From the NCBI RefSeq assembly GCF_003432065.1, contig NZ_QWDE01000002.1, forward strand, positions 124,001 through 188,000: a DNA stretch of 64,000 bases, written 5' to 3'. Each line of letters starts with the position of its first letter. Positions within the stretch are counted from its first letter, which is position 1. Below, one piece after another: positions 61,765 through 64,000 of the stretch. The notes under the pieces were generated by a model. The model was not told the DNA's origin. It saw only the letters and a list, made by a program, of their open reading frames with translations, and ran no database searches. The translations under genes and the position numbers were made by a program. The DNA is from Mucilaginibacter terrenus. Its GTDB lineage: Bacteria; Bacteroidota; Bacteroidia; Sphingobacteriales; Sphingobacteriaceae.

Positions 61765-62775
61765 TTAACCTCGCTTGTATATTCTGTCCAATATTTCCGC
61801 AGACTTCACATACTGAAAAGCGTCGGAATTAAACTTATTGCCGTTTTGGCTTAGTTCCTCAACCCAGTTTACAGCCGCTTTGCCACCCCATGAATCACCT
61901 GGTGTGCTAATAGTTTGCCTTGATGTGCCGTAAAAGCGTTCGGTAGTAAAATCGTAAAATGAGCCGTTTATATTTTTAAAAGCAACTCCTCCGTTTGTGC
62001 CATAAAAGCTTACTTCGATAACAGCATCTACACCAGCGGGCAAATTCCATGAACAAGCCATTTGCACTGCAATACTGCTGTTTATCAAAAGCTGAGCCAC
62101 TGCGTAATCTTCTACCTGCTCATTGATATCCTGAAGTAATTTAGCCTTTGAGAATAGCTGACTGCTTACCTCGTTCACTTCGGGGTTGTCCAGAAGCCAA
62201 ACCAGCAGATCAACCAGGTGGATACCCAAATCCATTACGCAACCACCTCCAGCTAGCTTTGGATCAAAATACCAGGGTTTATCAGGTCCGTAAGCGTTAT
62301 GAAAGACAAGGTTTGCGCCGTAAATGGTTCCAAGCTCGCCAGAGTCGAGCACTTGTTTTAACGCTTTAATGCCGTTGGTAAAGCGGTATGAAAAGTCTAC
62401 ACTAAGCAGTACATCCTGCTTTTGCGCAGCTTGTACCACATCGTTAACTTCTTTTGCTGTGCGGCCAAGTGGTTTTTGGCAGAACACCGCTTTTCCTTTA
62501 TTGAGCGCTTCTATAGATTGAGCAGCATGCAGAGCGCTTGGAGTAGCTATTACTATTCCCTCAAGATCTGCGGATGCCATTTCATCAAGACTGCCGATTA
62601 CATCAGCGTTAGGGGTAACGCCAAGTGCGCCTTCTACAAAGGCTGGGTTCGGGTCAGATATGGCAGCTATTTCAGCTGTATTTTCTTTAGCGACAGCTTC
62701 AAGGCGGTTCTTGCCTATCCAGCCTACACCTACAAAGCCTATCCGCGGTTTGTTACCTGCTAGTACAGTATCCAT
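61765..62775 (-). CDS. Gfo/Idh/MocA family oxidoreductase
   Basis: 336 residues. NAD(P) fold RIGFVGVGWIGKNRL (11-25), the QKP active-site turn (100-102, in place of EKP) and the dimer/substrate domain with DLGIHLVDLLVWLLDNP. Gfo/Idh enzymes oxidise sugars or inositols at C3 or a similar position. Together with the MDR dehydrogenase and epimerase it suggests modification of a sugar nucleotide or cyclitol. Confidence 0.88.
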   Translation of the reverse strand: MDTVLAGNKPRIGFVGVGWIGKNRLEAVAKENTAEIAAISDPNPAFVEGALGVTPNADVIGSLDEMASADLEGIVIATPSALHAAQSIEALNKGKAVFCQKPLGRTAKEVNDVVQAAQKQDVLLSVDFSYRFTNGIKALKQVLDSGELGTIYGANLVFHNAYGPDKPWYFDPKLAGGGCVMDLGIHLVDLLVWLLDNPEVNEVSSQLFSKAKLLQDINEQVEDYAVAQLLINSSIAVQMACSWNLPAGVDAVIEVSFYGTNGGVAFKNINGSFYDFTTERFYGTSRQTISTPGDSWGGKAAVNWVEELSQNGNKFNSDAFQYVKSAEILDRIYKRG

Positions 62776-62780
62776 AACTA

Positions 62781-63794
62781 TTACCGGTTATTAAATGTGA
62801 TGAGTGCTTTTACAAAGCCTTCGGGATTTTGATGATGTGTTTCAAACGCTTTTTGAAGATCGGTTGCACTGAAAACATGCGTAAGCAACCGTTGTGGCGT
62901 AATCACGCCATCCTTAACGGCTTGCACAGCATTGCGCATTCCTTTTAAGTATTCTTCCGGATCGCGCTCATGGGCATTTATTACATCAATTCCGCGCCAG
63001 TTCCACAGCTGCACATTCACCTGGCGCATGCCATCCTGGTGATAGCCTGCAATAATCAACTTCCCGCGCACTGCGGTTAGCTCAGCAGCAAGATCAAGTG
63101 GCCACTGTTTGCCGGTGGCTTCAATCACCCGTTCGCAAAAGTTCCCGTTGGTAAGTTCTTTTACCTTCTCTATTATCTGCCAATGATCGTCAAGCTTAAT
63201 TACTTCATCAGCCCCCAGCTCTTTGGCTAAATTCAACGCCGAGTCTTTTCTGGCTAAGGCGATAACTTTTGCACCGGCGCTGTGAGCAAGCTGTACCAGT
63301 AGTGCACCCAAAAACCCTACGCCGATTATGGCAATGGTTTGCCCGGCTCGGATATCACTCCGGTCAAAGATGTTCATAGCGCAGCCTAACGGCTCGGCCG
63401 GGAAAGGCACATCATTTAACTCTGCTGGTAAACGAATCAGATTGCTTGCCTTTGTAACATCGTATTCGGCAAAAGCATTAAAGGTTATTGCGGCAACGCG
63501 CTCGCCCGGTTGATAATCGGTAACATTCTTACCTATTGCGTCAACCACACCCCAGCCTTCATGACCCGGGTTTCCTGCTTGTACAGGGTAGGTAAACCAC
63601 TCGCGGCCTTCCCACACCGGGAGGTTTGATGCGCACAATCCGCATCCTTCCATTTTAATCCTTACCTCATCATCGGCTGGTTCTGGTAAGGGTATATGCT
63701 TAACAGTGATTTGTTTCGGACTAGTAATCTCCAAAGCCGTCATTAACGGCGCCGTTGTATCTATTATTTGTTCTGTTTGCGTTGCTGTTTCCAT
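62781..63794 (-). CDS. Zinc-dependent alcohol dehydrogenase (MDR family)
   Basis: 337 residues. The catalytic zinc ligands are in GCGLCASN (Cys54) and GHEGWG (His78, Glu79); the Rossmann motif is IIGVGFLGALLVQLAHSAGA. The four-Cys structural-zinc lobe is absent. It resembles the threonine/sorbitol dehydrogenase-like group without a named substrate. It overlaps the upstream epimerase stop by one base (TAATG). Confidence 0.86.
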   Translation of the reverse strand: METATQTEQIIDTTAPLMTALEITSPKQITVKHIPLPEPADDEVRIKMEGCGLCASNLPVWEGREWFTYPVQAGNPGHEGWGVVDAIGKNVTDYQPGERVAAITFNAFAEYDVTKASNLIRLPAELNDVPFPAEPLGCAMNIFDRSDIRAGQTIAIIGVGFLGALLVQLAHSAGAKVIALARKDSALNLAKELGADEVIKLDDHWQIIEKVKELTNGNFCERVIEATGKQWPLDLAAELTAVRGKLIIAGYHQDGMRQVNVQLWNWRGIDVINAHERDPEEYLKGMRNAVQAVKDGVITPQRLLTHVFSATDLQKAFETHHQNPEGFVKALITFNNR

Positions 63795-64000
63795 TAACGT
63801 GTTTGCCCCGAGTATACTTTTTGAGTTTTGAAAGAGCTCCTGGTTTCAGATAGCCAATTATATAAGTTCTCTATACCCTGATAGGCAGATACTCCCGGAG
63901 CCCAGTTGCCTTGAGTTTTAAACTTGCGAATATCAGAAACATAGTAGCGTTGGTCGCCGGGGCGCCAATCACCAAAGTCTATGTCTACCGTATCGCCATG
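63794..64000 (-). CDS. NAD-dependent sugar epimerase/dehydratase, C-terminal part (5' truncated by window)
   Basis: The last 68 codons of a gene that continues beyond the window end. The segment DFGDWRPGDQRYYVSDIRKF, followed by a conserved GIENLYNWL helix, is the C-terminal signature of extended SDR epimerases such as CDP-paratose 2-epimerase-like proteins. It is the most upstream gene seen of the minus-strand operon and overlaps the MDR gene start. Confidence 0.82.
   Translation of the reverse strand, partial: HGDTVDIDFGDWRPGDQRYYVSDIRKFKTQGNWAPGVSAYQGIENLYNWLSETRSSFKTQKVYSGQTR

Overview
The window reads as a chromosomal segment of a Bacteroidota bacterium, most likely a Sphingobacteriaceae-type organism of the Mucilaginibacter/Pedobacter kind. 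This is inferred from family content: a GldH gliding lipoprotein, DUF4175, DUF3078 and DUF4199 proteins, SbsA-like Ig lipoproteins and a PE-Lig-Pol LigD. Other support comes from promoters of the TTG-N19..22-TAnnTTTG type, very short leaders and near absence of Shine-Dalgarno sequences. Coding is dense on both strands, G+C looks like the low to mid 40s %, and no insertion sequence, prophage, rRNA operon or CRISPR array is visible. Two tRNA genes are present: Gly(CCC) and Pro(GGG).

Layout. 1-10.4 kb: end of a nitroreductase, gltX, def, an M16 peptidase, hpt, a slipin, a TlpA-like thiol-disulfide protein and mfd. 10.5-15.9 kb: small membrane proteins, a single-domain response regulator, DNA ligase D with a small DUF3606 gene in front of it, and a VOC protein. 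16-20.6 kb: pnuC with a nicotinamide riboside kinase, an ECF sigma / anti-sigma-like / exported protein operon, and TerC. 20.6-25.2 kb (minus strand): DUF3078, a tiny HExxH membrane protein with a CarboxypepD_reg-like partner, two paralogous glucosaminidases, an O-methyltransferase and ruvX. 25.4-31.9 kb: holB, a PSP1/RicT-like protein, gldH, small lipoproteins, rmuC and thiL. 32-36.6 kb: a secreted NUC1 nuclease and divergent nadA/nadB. 36.6-43.6 kb: tRNA-Gly, gamma carbonic anhydrase, an Ig-like lipoprotein, mnmG with two parS sites beside it, an ABC-F protein and an SDR-like protein. 44-52.3 kb: an MlaE-F-D type lipid transporter, glutathione peroxidase, ybeY, a HATPase, a 1110-residue DUF4175 protein and mltG. 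52.4-54.5 kb: an AT-rich two-gene island. 54.6-57 kb: tRNA-Pro, an AraC regulator and an SDR. 57.2-64 kb: a minus-strand sugar-modification and glycosyltransferase operon that continues past the window.

The strongest candidate for an undescribed system is the AT-rich pair at 52460-54488. The first gene has a DGQHR/DndB-like signature (DGIQR plus a downstream NNGQKP segment). The second carries a HEPN ribonuclease-type RNxxxH motif. They lie one base apart as a separate unit between housekeeping genes and a tRNA-Pro, which is how small anti-phage or toxin-type modules often appear; the function is inferred, not shown. The second clear non-coding signal is a pair of parS-type palindromes (TGTTCCACGTGGAACA) 36 bp apart at the mnmG start, marking this part of the chromosome as a ParB-loading site and probably origin-proximal.

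Functional threads: NAD supply appears twice (PnuC plus NR kinase salvage; NadA plus NadB de novo). DNA repair is represented by Mfd, LigD, RuvX and RmuC. Envelope maintenance is represented by the Mla-type transporter, MltG, two glucosaminidases, GldH and the Ig-like lipoprotein.
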